Shown here one piece after another: positions 45,896-55,514 of a DNA stretch of 64,000 bases (position 1 is the first letter of the stretch; each line of letters begins with the position of its first letter). Position numbers and translations under genes: made by a program. Source of the stretch: Deinococcus sonorensis KR-87. Its GTDB lineage: Bacteria; Deinococcota; Deinococci; Deinococcales; Deinococcaceae. Location: positions 124,001 through 188,000 of the forward strand of contig NZ_CP158300.1 of assembly GCF_040256395.1 (NCBI RefSeq). Reading direction: 5' to 3'. The notes below the pieces were generated by a model. It saw nothing but the letters and a program-made list of their open reading frames with translations. It had not been told where the DNA came from and did not search any database.

Positions 45896-46950
45896 GCCGC
45901 TGGCCGCTGGTGCCGGCGGGCCGTCCGGTGCGGGCGGTGCTGGTGGGCTGCGGGGGCATGAGCGCGGAGTGGCTGCGCTGCGCCGAGCGCGTGGAGGGGC
46001 TGGAGGTGGTGGGGCTGGTGGACCTCCACGAACCGGCCGCCCGCGCCCGTCAGCAGGAATTCCATCTCGACCACGCCGTGGTGAGCCATGACCTGGACGC
46101 GGTGCTGCAGGCCACCCGCCCCGACATCGTGTTCGACTGCACGGTGCCGGAAGCGCACCACGACACGGCCCTGACCAGTTTCCAGCACGGGGTCAGCGTG
46201 CTGGGCGAGAAGCCGCTGGCCGACACGCTGCCGCGCGCGCGCGCAATGGTGCAGGCCGCCCAGGACAGCGGGCTGCTGCACGCCGTGGTCCAGAACCGCC
46301 GCTATAACCAGAACATCCGCCGGGTGCAGCAGTTCGTGCAGAGCGGGCAGCTGGGGACCCTCACCACCCTCAATGCCGACTTCTACATCGGCGCCCATTT
46401 CGGCGGCTTCCGGGACCAGATGGAGCACGTGCTGCTGCTGGACATGGCCATCCACACCTTCGACGCGGCCCGGCTGATCTCCGGGCAGAATCCGCTGAGC
46501 GTGGTCTGCCACGAGTGGAACCCGCCGGGCTCGTGGTACCGGCAGGGAGCGAGCGCGGTCGCCATCTTCGAGCTGAGCGGCGGGGTGGTGTTCACCTACC
46601 GGGGCAGCTGGGCCGCGGAGGGCGCCCCCACCAGCTGGGAGGGCGACTGGCGGGTGGTGGGCACCCACGGCACCATCCGCTGGGACGGTGGCGACCAGCC
46701 CACCGCCAGCGTGGTGCGCCGCAGCGGGGGCTTTCTGTCGGAGCTGGAGGAACGCGAGCTGCCGCCCGCTGCCCCGGGCGCCCGGACCGGCGGGCACGAG
46801 GGCGTGATCCGAGACGCCGTGCGGGCACTCCGGAGCGGCACCGAACCCGAAACGGTCAGCCACGATAATCTCCACAGCCTCGCGATGGTGCTGGCGGCCA
46901 TCCAGAGCGCAACAGAAGGCCGGCGCGTCCCGGTTGACGGCGGAAGCTGA
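45892..46950 (+). CDS. Gfo/Idh/MocA-family oxidoreductase
   Basis: 352 aa from GTG 45892. NAD-binding N-terminus VRAVLVGCGGMSAEWLRCAE, the EKPLADT motif (Lys of the catalytic site in GEKPLAD), then a beta-sheet domain with LLLDMAIHTFDAARLI where His lies in the usual catalytic spot. Family members oxidise sugars, inositols or related compounds. It is coupled to the SDR, so a two-step oxidation/reduction is possible. Confidence 0.85.
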   Translation: MSRWPLVPAGRPVRAVLVGCGGMSAEWLRCAERVEGLEVVGLVDLHEPAARARQQEFHLDHAVVSHDLDAVLQATRPDIVFDCTVPEAHHDTALTSFQHGVSVLGEKPLADTLPRARAMVQAAQDSGLLHAVVQNRRYNQNIRRVQQFVQSGQLGTLTTLNADFYIGAHFGGFRDQMEHVLLLDMAIHTFDAARLISGQNPLSVVCHEWNPPGSWYRQGASAVAIFELSGGVVFTYRGSWAAEGAPTSWEGDWRVVGTHGTIRWDGGDQPTASVVRRSGGFLSELEERELPPAAPGARTGGHEGVIRDAVRALRSGTEPETVSHDNLHSLAMVLAAIQSATEGRRVPVDGGS

Positions 46951-47091
46951 CGCGTTTCTCGGTTGATTCTGAACGCCAGGGCCGAACACTCATTCGGGCT
47001 TCAGGAGGCGTCAATTGTTGGTTGGTGTTGCAGTCGTGTGACACGCGCCGCACGTACACTGAACTGTGAACCACCGGACCCTTCATCCTAC

Positions 47092-48294
47092 ATGACCTAT
47101 TCCGACCACACCAACGCTTCGCACCTGCCCCGGACCTCGCTGCCGCTGGATGTCATCCAGGCGGTCCTGGACAGTGTGGACGACACCATGGCGCTGGTCG
47201 GACCGGACGGTGAGATTCTGGCGGTCAACCATCCGTGGCAGGAGTTCATGTCACAGAACCATGGCGAGCAGCTGTCGTGTGGCGTCGGAGCCAACTACCT
47301 GCAGGTCTGCGAGGGGGCCAGCGGCCCGAACGCCGCCGAGGGCCTGCCGGTGGGACGCGCCCTTGCCAGCGTGCTGAACGGTAGCGTGCCTCACTTCGAG
47401 ATGGAGTACCCGTGTCACGGCCCTGCCCTCGACCGCTGGTTTGTGGTCCGCATTCGGCCACTGCAGCATGGCACCGAGCGGTACGCGCTGGTGACGCACC
47501 TGGACGTGACGGCGCGCTGGCTGACCGCCCAGCGCCGCAGCGATCTGGATGTGGAGGTGGCGCACGAGGTGCAGCTGCGCACCCGCAACCTCCAGGCGGA
47601 GAACGACGAGCTCGACAGCTTTGTGGGGGCCGTCTCGCACGACCTGAGAACGCCGCTGCGGCACCTGCAGGGCTTCCTGGGCCTGCTGCGGCAGCGGCTG
47701 GAACCGCGCGGGCTGGCCGAGGAGGACCTGCGGCTGCTGGACGTGCTGAGTGCGTCATCGCTGCGCCTGAACCGCATGCTGGACGAGCTGCTGGCCCTGG
47801 CGCGGGTGTCCCGTCAGGCGCTCTCGTTCCATCAGGTCAACCTCTCGGAGGTGATCCGCGACGCCTGGGGCAACCTGACGCCCGAACTTCAGGACCGGGA
47901 GGTGGACTGGCAGTGCGGCGAGCTGCCCCGGGTCTACGGGGAGCCGGAGCTGCTGCGGCTGGCCTTCGAGAACCTGCTGAACAATGCGCTGAAGTACACG
48001 GCCGGTCAGCCGGTGGCCTGCATCCAGGTGTCGTGCGAGCTCGGCATCAGCGAGGCGGTGATCGCCGTGCACGACAACGGGGTGGGCTTCGATCCGCGCT
48101 ACGCCTCGCGGCTGTTCGGGGCGTTCCAGCGGCTGCACAGCGACCGCGAGTTCTCCGGCGTGGGGATGGGTCTGGCCAACGTCAAGCGCATCGTGCAGCG
48201 GCACGGGGGCCGGGTCTGGGCCGAGGCGCAGCCGGGCAGGGGCGCCACCTTCTTCCTGGCGCTGCCGCTGCAGCCGCCTCCGGGGCCCGGATAA
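47092..48294 (+). CDS. PAS-domain histidine kinase, orphan
   Basis: 400 aa from ATG 47092. PAS at about 15-130 (DSVDDTMALVGPDGEILAVNHPWQ in part), coiled coil, HisKA with His183 (GAVSHDLRTPLRHLQ), HATPase at 285-390 (NLLNNALKY, DNGVGFDPRY, GVGMGLANVKRI). It closely resembles in its C-terminal half the large kinase at 24768 (RIVQRHGG-x-VWAE in both). The bacteriophytochrome operon follows 90 bp downstream in the same direction. It may share the response regulator encoded there; inference. Confidence 0.87.
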   Translation: MTYSDHTNASHLPRTSLPLDVIQAVLDSVDDTMALVGPDGEILAVNHPWQEFMSQNHGEQLSCGVGANYLQVCEGASGPNAAEGLPVGRALASVLNGSVPHFEMEYPCHGPALDRWFVVRIRPLQHGTERYALVTHLDVTARWLTAQRRSDLDVEVAHEVQLRTRNLQAENDELDSFVGAVSHDLRTPLRHLQGFLGLLRQRLEPRGLAEEDLRLLDVLSASSLRLNRMLDELLALARVSRQALSFHQVNLSEVIRDAWGNLTPELQDREVDWQCGELPRVYGEPELLRLAFENLLNNALKYTAGQPVACIQVSCELGISEAVIAVHDNGVGFDPRYASRLFGAFQRLHSDREFSGVGMGLANVKRIVQRHGGRVWAEAQPGRGATFFLALPLQPPPGPG

Positions 48295-48384
48295 CGCGTC
48301 GGCACATCACGCCTCACGTTACCAATCGGGGGGCGCCACAGCTGCTAGCCTGAGGCACGGCTTCAGGAAGTCGTTTCTTTTCTC

Positions 48385-48969
48385 ATGATGCTTCCCCTTC
48401 TGAAAGCCCACACCCAGGACCTGCACCAGCGCGTCGAACAGCTGCTCGCCATCATGGCCGACCCGCTGCCGGCCGAGCTCTATCACCAGCAGCTGCGCCA
48501 GCTGTACCGGCTGTACAACCCGCTGGAAGCCCGGCTCTCGGCGCTGCCGCTCCCGGACGCGCTCGGCTGGCCCGGGCGGCTGAAAGCCCCGCTGCTGGAA
48601 CAGGACCTGAGCGTCCTGCGGCTCTCTGTGCCGGACCCGCTGCCGGCCGCGGCTCTGCCCGAGCTGCCGAGCGTGGCCCACGCGCTGGGCTGCCTGTACG
48701 TGCTGGAAGGCTCCACCCTGGGCGGCCAGCTGATCGGCCGTCATCTGAGCCGCCAGCTGCAGCTGACCGCCGAGCACGGCGCCGCCTTCTTCAACAGCTA
48801 TGGCGTGCGGGTCGGGCCGATGTGGAAGGCGTTCGGGCAGGTGCTGGAGCAGCACGCGGCCGAGCACGGCGGGCAGGCGGAGATGCTGACCGGCGCGCTG
48901 CAGACCTTTCACGCCTTCGAATCCGTCCTGATGGACGCCCCCATTCCCGCCGGAGCCGCCGATGACTGA
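48385..48969 (+). CDS. bphO: Heme oxygenase (BphO type)
   Basis: 194 aa. Heme-ligand region LKAHTQDLHQRVE near the start, distal helix with ALGCLYVLEGSTLGGQLIGRHL in part (LYVLEGSTLGGQLI), and the normal bacterial length. It opens heme to biliverdin, the chromophore for the phytochrome encoded next. Overlaps bphP by 8 bp, which supports co-translation. Ribosome binding site weak; CTAGCCT near 48346 is a possible -10. Confidence 0.92.
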   Translation: MMLPLLKAHTQDLHQRVEQLLAIMADPLPAELYHQQLRQLYRLYNPLEARLSALPLPDALGWPGRLKAPLLEQDLSVLRLSVPDPLPAAALPELPSVAHALGCLYVLEGSTLGGQLIGRHLSRQLQLTAEHGAAFFNSYGVRVGPMWKAFGQVLEQHAAEHGGQAEMLTGALQTFHAFESVLMDAPIPAGAADD

Positions 48970-51250
48970 TGCCGACCTGCTGTCCCCGCAGTACCTGGGT
49001 GGCCCCACCGTGGACACCACCAACTGCGAGCGTGAACCGATCCACATCCCCGGCTCGGTGCAGCCGCACGGGGTGCTGCTGGTGCTGTCCCATGACCTGA
49101 CGATCCTCCAGGCGAGCGCCAACGCCCGCACCCTGCTGGGGCTGGACCCCGACGAACTGCTGGGTCAGCCGCTGGGTCACGTGGCCGAGCAGCGCGAGGT
49201 GCAGGCGCTGCGGCGCTTTCTGGACAGCGGCGGCTACGCGGGCGGACAGTTCACGTCCACCCTGCGCTTCGGCCCGCGCCGCGAGCTGGACGCCACGGTG
49301 CAGCGCTCCGGCGACCGACTGCTGCTGGAACTGGAGCCGCGCGACCCGGACACCTCGTCCGAGTTCTACCACGTGATCAAGAACGCGCTCTCGGCGCTGG
49401 AAACGGCCCCGGACCTGGCCAGCCTGACCCAAAGGGCTGCCGAGCAGGTGCGCGCCCTGACCGGCTTTGACCGGGTGATGATCTACCGCTTTGCCCCGGA
49501 TGACAGCGGGCTGGTGATCGCGGAGGCGAAGCAGCCGGAGCTGCACCCCTTCCTGGGTCACCGCTTCCCGGAGTCGGACATTCCCCGGCAGGCGCGCGCG
49601 CTGTACGTGCAGCACCTGATCCGGCTGACCGCCGACGTCAACGCGGCCCCGGCCCCGCTGGTCCCGGTGCTGGACCCGGAGAGCGGCCAGCCGGTCAACC
49701 TGGGCGGCGCAGTGCTGCGCAGCACCAGCCCGGTGCACCTGCAGTACCTGCGGAACATGGGGGTCGGCTCCAGCCTGTCAGTGTCGATCGTGCAGGACGG
49801 CCGGCTGTGGGGCCTGATCTCCTGTCATCACACCACCGGGCGCGTGATCTCGCAGCCCACCCGTTCGGCGCTGGAGTTCCTGGCCCGGGTGCTGAACCTG
49901 CAGGTCAAGGCCAAGCTGGAACAGGAGATCGCCCAGTTCCGGCAGCAGCGCCAGGAGGTGCAGCGCCGCATCGCGGACCGGCTGTCGTCCTCGCTGACCC
50001 CGCTGCAGACGCTGGCCGAGCCGGACCTGGGGTTGATGACGCTGCTCGACTGCGGCGGCCTGGCGATGCACTTCGATGGTCAGCTGCAGCTGATGGGCCA
50101 GACCCCCGCGCCGGAGCAGGTCATGGCGCTGATTCAGTGGCTGCGGGAGCAGCCGAATGACCTGTATGCCACCGACGCGCTCAGCAGCGAGTGGCCGCCG
50201 GCCGAGGCGGACGAGCGGGTCGCCAGCGGTCTGCTGGCCATCAGCGTGTCGGGTGGCTGGCAGGAGGCGCTGCTGTGGTTCCGTCCGGAGCTCCCTCAGA
50301 CGGTGGCGTGGGGGGGCGACCCCACCAAGCCGGTGGAGCGGGCCGCCGACGGCAGCGCCCAGCTGACGCCGCGCCACTCCTTCGACACCTACATCCAGCA
50401 GGTGCGGGGGCGCTCCGAGCCGTGGCACCAGGGCGAGATCGCGGAGGCGCAGGACCTGCGGCGGGCGCTGACCAGCGCGGTGGGCGAGCGGCTCACGATG
50501 CTGCGCAGCCTCAACGATCAGCTGGGCCGCGCCAATGACCGCCTGAACCGCGCCAACACGGAGTGGCGCGAGTACGCGTTCGTGATGTCGCATGACCTGC
50601 AGGAACCGCTGCGGCTGATCTCCAACTTCCTGGAGCTGTTCGGGGTGCGCTTCGGTGGTCAGCTGGACGCCAGCGCCGAGAAGATGATCGAGTTCACGCT
50701 GGGCGAGGCTGAACGGCTGCGCTCGCTGATCCGCGACCTGTACAGCTATACCGAGCTGAGCGCCGGAGCCCCGCCGCGCCGCGCCGAGGTGGACCTGAAC
50801 GCGGTGCTGCAGCAGCTTCAGAGGGAACTGGCGGCGGCCATCGCCTCCAGCGGCGCGCGCATCACGGTGGACCCGCTGCCCCAGGTGCAGGGCAACGCCG
50901 CGCGGCTGCAGCAGGCGCTGTGTCACCTGCTGGACAACGCCATCAAGTTCAGCCGCCCCGACACCCCGCTGGTGCATGTCAGCGCCAAGCGGGTGACGGA
51001 AGGCTGGGCCATCCGGGTGCACGACCAGGGACCCGGCATCGCGCCGGAGTACCACGACAAGATCTTCACGGTGTTCCAGCGGCTGGGCAAGCGCGAGGAC
51101 TCGGTCGGCAACGGCATCGGGCTGGCCATCGCCCGCAAGATCGCCGAGCTGCACGGCGGCAGCCTGAGCGTGTCGTCCGGGGTCGGGCACGGCTCCACCT
51201 TCACGCTCACCTTGCCGGACGACCAGCCGTCCCCGGGGCCGCATGTCTGA
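48962..51250 (+). CDS. bphP: Bacteriophytochrome histidine kinase
   Basis: 762 aa. Biliverdin-binding Cys22 (DTTNCEREPIHIPGSVQPHG in part), PAS (20-130), GAF (145-310) with FPESDIPRQAR (Asp206), PHY (325-505) with its WGGDP-like tongue region near 460, HisKA with His544 (VMSHDLQEPLRL), HATPase (645-755; DNAIKFS, GNGIGLAIARKI). All domains of a red/far-red light sensor kinase are present. Autophosphorylates depending on light and passes phosphate to the response regulator overlapping its 3' end by 8 bp. Confidence 0.95.
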   Translation: MTDADLLSPQYLGGPTVDTTNCEREPIHIPGSVQPHGVLLVLSHDLTILQASANARTLLGLDPDELLGQPLGHVAEQREVQALRRFLDSGGYAGGQFTSTLRFGPRRELDATVQRSGDRLLLELEPRDPDTSSEFYHVIKNALSALETAPDLASLTQRAAEQVRALTGFDRVMIYRFAPDDSGLVIAEAKQPELHPFLGHRFPESDIPRQARALYVQHLIRLTADVNAAPAPLVPVLDPESGQPVNLGGAVLRSTSPVHLQYLRNMGVGSSLSVSIVQDGRLWGLISCHHTTGRVISQPTRSALEFLARVLNLQVKAKLEQEIAQFRQQRQEVQRRIADRLSSSLTPLQTLAEPDLGLMTLLDCGGLAMHFDGQLQLMGQTPAPEQVMALIQWLREQPNDLYATDALSSEWPPAEADERVASGLLAISVSGGWQEALLWFRPELPQTVAWGGDPTKPVERAADGSAQLTPRHSFDTYIQQVRGRSEPWHQGEIAEAQDLRRALTSAVGERLTMLRSLNDQLGRANDRLNRANTEWREYAFVMSHDLQEPLRLISNFLELFGVRFGGQLDASAEKMIEFTLGEAERLRSLIRDLYSYTELSAGAPPRRAEVDLNAVLQQLQRELAAAIASSGARITVDPLPQVQGNAARLQQALCHLLDNAIKFSRPDTPLVHVSAKRVTEGWAIRVHDQGPGIAPEYHDKIFTVFQRLGKREDSVGNGIGLAIARKIAELHGGSLSVSSGVGHGSTFTLTLPDDQPSPGPHV

Positions 51251-51683
51251 GCGCAGCGCGGTCGAGATTCTGCTGGTCGAGGACAACCCGGCCGACGTGT
51301 TCCTGACCGAGGCCGCCTTTGAGGCGGCCGGGGTGGCGGTGCAGCTGCATCTGGCCCGCGACGGGGTGGAGGCGCTGGATCTGCTGACCCCGCCCGGCGG
51401 GGACGGCCCCGGCCTGTCGCCGCGGCTGGTGCTCCTGGACCTGAACATGCCGCGCAAGAACGGCTTCGAAGTGCTGAATGCCCTGAAGGCCAACGACCAG
51501 ACCCGGCACCTGCCGGTGGTGATCCTGACCACCTCTGCCGCCCAGAGTGACGTGGAGCGCTGCTACCAGCTGCAGGCCAACGCCTACGTCACCAAACCGA
51601 GCGGCCTGGACGAGTTCATCGAGTTTATCCGGGTGCTGGAACGCTACTGGCTGCAGGTGGTGCGGCTGCCCGAACCAGTCTGA
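51243..51683 (+). CDS. Single-domain response regulator (Rcp1 type)
   Basis: 146 aa. Receiver domain with acidic pair EDN near residue 14, phospho-acceptor Asp66 (VLLDLNMPRKNG), Thr of TTSAAQ and Lys118 (VTKPSG). No output domain, as in the phytochrome partner Rcp1. Co-translated with bphP (8-bp overlap). A bidirectional terminator follows. Confidence 0.92.
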   Translation: MSERSAVEILLVEDNPADVFLTEAAFEAAGVAVQLHLARDGVEALDLLTPPGGDGPGLSPRLVLLDLNMPRKNGFEVLNALKANDQTRHLPVVILTTSAAQSDVERCYQLQANAYVTKPSGLDEFIEFIRVLERYWLQVVRLPEPV

Positions 51684-51688
51684 GCAGC

Positions 51689-51732
51689 AACACAACCCCA
51701 CGTGTATACCTGTACACATGTAGGGTTGTGTT
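51689..51732. terminator. Bidirectional terminator
   Basis: AACACAACCC and GGGTTGTGTT enclose a 24-nt loop holding further partial pairs (CACGTGTA, TACACATG). Separates the phytochrome operon from the converging importer operon. Confidence 0.8.
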
Positions 51733-51743
51733 GTGTCTTGCCC

Positions 51744-52598
51744 TCATCGTCCTCTGGGGTCCAGCACGTCGCGCAGGCCGTCTCCGATCAGGTTGAAGGC
51801 CAGTACCGTGAACAGAATGGCCAGGGCCGGGGCGCTGGACGCCCAGGGCGCCTGGGCAATGTAGTTGCGCGTTTCCGAGACCATGGCGCCCCACTCCGGG
51901 GTGGGCGGCTGCGCCCCGAAACCGATGAACCCCAGCCCGGCGGCCGTCAGGATGGCGCTGCCCACGTCGAAGCTCGCCTGGATCAGCAGCGGCGCCACGC
52001 TGTTGGGCAGCAGGTGCCGCAGGGCCACCCGAGAGGGCGAGCTGCCGAGTGCCTGCGCCGCCTGGATAAACTCCTGCTCGCGCAGGGCCAGCACCTGGGC
52101 GCGGATCAGCCGGGCGTAGGTGGGCCACGACACCAGCGCCACCGCGATCATCACGTTGATCAGGTTGGGCCCCAGCGCTGCCGAGATCGCCATCGCCAGG
52201 ATCAGGCTGGGAAACGCCAGGAAGATGTCGGTCAGGCGCATCAGCGCCTCGTCCCACCAGCCGCGCAGCAGCCCCGCCATCAGCCCGATCACCGAGCCGA
52301 TCAGCAGGGAGGCCAGCATCACGCTGACGCCCAGCCCCAGCGACAGCCGGGCCCCGTTCATGGTGCGCGACAGCACGTCGCGGCCCAGCTGATCGGTGCC
52401 GAAGGGGTGGGCGGCGGAGGGGGGCCGCAGCCGCAGGTCGAGGTTCTGGGCCAGCGGGCTGCCGAGCAGCGGTGGCAGCAGCAGCGCGCACAGCAGCAGA
52501 ATGGCCAGCATCACCAGCCCGGTCAGGGCGCCGGGGTTGCGCAGCAGCCGGCGTGGGGTGGAGCGCCGGTCGTTCAGCCAGGTGGTCCGGGCCGTCAT
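51744..52598 (-). CDS. ABC importer permease, DppC family (second locus)
   Basis: 284 aa from ATG 52598, coupled by a 4-bp overlap with the DppB-type gene. Signature FGTDQLGRDVLSRTMNGAR, and the ATPase-coupling loop EFIQAAQALGSSPSRVALRHLLP in part. Six membrane helices are predicted. No ATPase genes are near. Confidence 0.85.
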   Translation of the reverse strand: MTARTTWLNDRRSTPRRLLRNPGALTGLVMLAILLLCALLLPPLLGSPLAQNLDLRLRPPSAAHPFGTDQLGRDVLSRTMNGARLSLGLGVSVMLASLLIGSVIGLMAGLLRGWWDEALMRLTDIFLAFPSLILAMAISAALGPNLINVMIAVALVSWPTYARLIRAQVLALREQEFIQAAQALGSSPSRVALRHLLPNSVAPLLIQASFDVGSAILTAAGLGFIGFGAQPPTPEWGAMVSETRNYIAQAPWASSAPALAILFTVLAFNLIGDGLRDVLDPRGR

Positions 52599-53569
52599 GA
52601 GAAGCTGATCCTGGGGTCGAGGGTCACGTACAGCAGGTCCACCAGCAGGTTCACCAGCGAGTAGGCCAGCCCGGCCACCAGCGTCACGCCCATCACCGCC
52701 GGGAAGTCCAGGCTGACGGCCGAACTGGTGGCGTAGCTGCCGATGCCCGGCCACGAGAAGATGGTCTCGGTCAGCACCGCGCCGGTCAGCAGGCTGCCGA
52801 ACAGGCTGCCCAGCACCGTCAGGATCGGCAGGGCGGCGTTGCGCAGGGCATGCTTCCAGATCACCCGCTGCCCGTTCAGGCCCTTGGACCGCGCCGTGCG
52901 GATGTAGTCCTGGCCCAGCACCTCCAGCATGGCGCTTCTGGTCATGCGGGTCAGCAGCGCCGCCGAGAAGGCGCCCAGCACCAGCCCCGGCAGAATCAGG
53001 TGCCGCAGCGCGTCCACGAACACCTCACCGTCGTGGGCCAGCAGCGCGTCCACCGTCACCAGCCCGCTGTGGACCGGCGGCGCGAGGCTGTACGCGTCGA
53101 TGCGGCCCGGCCCCGGCAACCAGCCGAGCCGCTCGTGGAAGATGTTCAGCGCCAGGATCGCCAGCCAGTACACCGGGGTGGCCCCGCCCACCAGCGCGAA
53201 GATGCGCGCCAGCAGGTCCGGCGGCCGGTTGTGGCGCAGCGCCGCCAGCATGCCGAGCGGCAGGCCGATGATCAGCGCGAACACCACCGCCACCAGCGTC
53301 AGCTCCAGGGTGGCCGGAAAGAACTGCCGCAGGTCGGCCGCAATGCCGCTCTGGGTGCGCAGCGAAGTGCCCAGGTCACCCTGGGCCAGCCGCTCCATGT
53401 AGACCGCGTACTGCACCACCATCGGCTTGTCCAGGCCGTTGCGCACCCGGAAGTCCTGAAGCTGCTGCTCACGGGCGTTGTTGCCGAGCGCCGCTGCCGC
53501 CGGGTCCGCCGGGACCACGTGTGAGATCACAAAGGCCGCCAGCGTGACGCCCCACAGCACAAACAGCAT
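52595..53569 (-). CDS. ABC importer permease, DppB family (second locus)
   Basis: 324 aa. N-terminal LFVLWGVTLAAFVISHVVPADP and coupling loop DYIRTARSKGLNGQRVIWKH are typical. Forms the transmembrane channel with the DppC-type subunit. The start codon and first residues are uncertain by a few codons. 116 bp after the binding-protein gene. Confidence 0.85.
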   Translation of the reverse strand: MLFVLWGVTLAAFVISHVVPADPAAAALGNNAREQQLQDFRVRNGLDKPMVVQYAVYMERLAQGDLGTSLRTQSGIAADLRQFFPATLELTLVAVVFALIIGLPLGMLAALRHNRPPDLLARIFALVGGATPVYWLAILALNIFHERLGWLPGPGRIDAYSLAPPVHSGLVTVDALLAHDGEVFVDALRHLILPGLVLGAFSAALLTRMTRSAMLEVLGQDYIRTARSKGLNGQRVIWKHALRNAALPILTVLGSLFGSLLTGAVLTETIFSWPGIGSYATSSAVSLDFPAVMGVTLVAGLAYSLVNLLVDLLYVTLDPRISFS

Positions 53570-53685
53570 CAGGGCCAGGCGCCGGAGTATGTAGATGAGC
53601 AGAAAGGTGCCTCCTTGACCTCAGCGGGGCCGGTCTCCGGAGCCGCAGGCACCCGCCCGCGCTCCGGCCACCCGGCCCCGGCCGC

Positions 53686-55299
53686 TTACTTCTTGCTGAT
53701 CTTCTCGAACTGCACGTCGCCGTTGGCGTTACGCACAAAGCCCAGCACCGACGCGCTCGCCACCACCGGCTTGTACGGCTGGTACAGGATGGCGTAGGGG
53801 CCTTCCTTGACCATCAGCTCGGTCAGCTGCTTGTACAGCGCCACCCGCTTGGACTGGTCCACCTCGACGGCCGCCGACTGCGCCAGCTTGCTCGCCTGCG
53901 CATTGTTCCAGCTGTTGCGCCACGCCAGCGAGTGGGCGTTGTAGTCGGCCAGCGGGGTGCCGTTGCCGTCCGCGTCGGGGTAGTCGGGGCTCCAGGCCAC
54001 CTGGATCAGCGGCGCCTTCTGGGCGCGGTAGGTGGTCAGCAGCTCAGCGTTGACCATCTGCTTGATGTTGGCGCGGATGCCCACCTTGGCCAGGTCCGAC
54101 TGGACCTTGGCAGCCAGGTCCTGGCACGGCACGCCGCCGGAACACGAGCCGGTGCTGACCAGGAAGTCCACGTCAAAGCCGTTGGGCTTGCCGGCCGCCG
54201 CCAGCAGCGCCTTGGCTTTGGCCGGGTCGTAGGCGTAGGGCGTGGCGGTATTGGACCCGGCCAGCCCCAAAGGAATGATGGTCTGCACCTTGCGCCCCAG
54301 GCCCTGCAGCAGGCTCTTGATGATGCCGTCCTGGTCAATGGCGTACCGCACCGCCTCGCGCACGCGGGGATCCTCGAACGGCGAGCCCTTGGCCGAGTTC
54401 ATGCCCAGGTAGGCCATCTGGAAGGTGCTGGTCTTGAGCGCCTTGAGCTTGGGGTTGCTCTGCGCGGCCTTGAAGGCGTCCGGGGTGTAGTCCCAGGCCA
54501 CGTCGATCTCGCCACTGTTCAGAGCGGTCTGCTGCGCCGACGATTCCAGCATGTAGCGCAGGATCACCCGCTTGATATTGATGGAGCGGCGGAACGCCTT
54601 GGGGTTGGCGTCCAGCGCCACCTGTGCACTGCGGTCCCAGCGGTTCAGCACGAACGGCCCGGAACCGGCGCTGTGATCGCGCAGCCAGGCAGAGCCGAAG
54701 TCGCCGTTCTGCTCGTGCGCCTTGGCCTCGGTGCTGTCGATGATGCCGCCCACGTTGAAGGTCAGCAGCGCCAGCACGATGTTGGGGTTGGCGGTCTTGG
54801 GAATGTTGAACACCACGGTGGTAGGGTTGGGGGCCGTCACCGACCCGACCTTCAAGTTCGCCACGTCGGTCAGCAGGAAGCTGCTGGGCGTCTTGAGCGA
54901 GATCACCCGGTTCATCGAGTACACCACGTCGGCCGACGTGACCGGCCGGCCGGTGGAGAAGGTGGCGGGCCGCAGCGTGAAGGTGATCTGTGACCCGGTG
55001 GCGGTGGGCGTGACCTTCCAGCTGCTGGCGAGCCGGGGCCGCACCTTGCTCAGGTCGTTGCCCTCAAAGCCCACCAGGGTGTCGTAGAGGTTGCCGGTGA
55101 TCAGCGAGCCGGTGAATTCGTAGGACACGCCGGGGTCGAGGGTGATCAGGTCCGAGAAGTCGCCGCCGATGACCAGCGTGCTCTGGCGGGCCGACTCGGC
55201 AGCGGCCATCGGCAGGCTGAGCGCCAGGGCGGCAGCCAGCAGCCGGCCGGCGAGACGCGAGGGACGGACGGAACCGGACGCCGGGATCAGTCGCTTCAT
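53686..55299 (-). CDS. ABC importer substrate-binding protein, DppA/OppA family (second locus)
   Basis: 537 aa, ATG after AAGGAG. Signal peptide at residues 1-34 (AAALALSLPMAAAES). Mature domain TLDPGVSYEFTGSLITGNLYDTL in part, VRYAIDQDGIIKSLLQG, and a disulfide-like CSGGVPCQD. Sequence differs clearly from the first-locus binding protein, so the ligands probably differ. Divergent from an S9 peptidase, which suggests peptides as substrate; inference. Confidence 0.87.
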   Translation of the reverse strand: MKRLIPASGSVRPSRLAGRLLAAALALSLPMAAAESARQSTLVIGGDFSDLITLDPGVSYEFTGSLITGNLYDTLVGFEGNDLSKVRPRLASSWKVTPTATGSQITFTLRPATFSTGRPVTSADVVYSMNRVISLKTPSSFLLTDVANLKVGSVTAPNPTTVVFNIPKTANPNIVLALLTFNVGGIIDSTEAKAHEQNGDFGSAWLRDHSAGSGPFVLNRWDRSAQVALDANPKAFRRSINIKRVILRYMLESSAQQTALNSGEIDVAWDYTPDAFKAAQSNPKLKALKTSTFQMAYLGMNSAKGSPFEDPRVREAVRYAIDQDGIIKSLLQGLGRKVQTIIPLGLAGSNTATPYAYDPAKAKALLAAAGKPNGFDVDFLVSTGSCSGGVPCQDLAAKVQSDLAKVGIRANIKQMVNAELLTTYRAQKAPLIQVAWSPDYPDADGNGTPLADYNAHSLAWRNSWNNAQASKLAQSAAVEVDQSKRVALYKQLTELMVKEGPYAILYQPYKPVVASASVLGFVRNANGDVQFEKISKK

Positions 55300-55421
55300 G
55301 CTTCAACTCCTTGGGAACGCGCGGACGGGAAGCCGCACAAGGGACCTTCGTGGAACCGCCTGAAGTGCGCCGGGCCTGAGCTGATCTCAAGGGAGCCCTC
55401 ATCAGCCCCTTAAGTAGGCTT

Positions 55422-55450
55422 ACCCTAGGTGTTCGGCAAAAGGGTGTCAA
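55422..55450 (-). promoter_or_regulatory. Promoter of the second importer operon
   Basis: On the minus strand TTGACA (55445-55450), 17-bp spacer, TAGGGT (55422-55427). The leader to the start codon is about 115 nt. Confidence 0.7.
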
Positions 55451-55514
55451 GCGGGCCGCCGCTGCCGCTCCCGGCGCCGGCCCACGGTGGTACGCTGGCC
55501 CGCAAGGAGCCACT

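Noticed and set aside
48385..51683. Second biliverdin-binding protein in the large kinase at 24768
   Set aside because: That kinase has GAF domains but lacks the N-terminal Cys motif, the PxSDIP motif and a PHY domain, so I do not call it a phytochrome.
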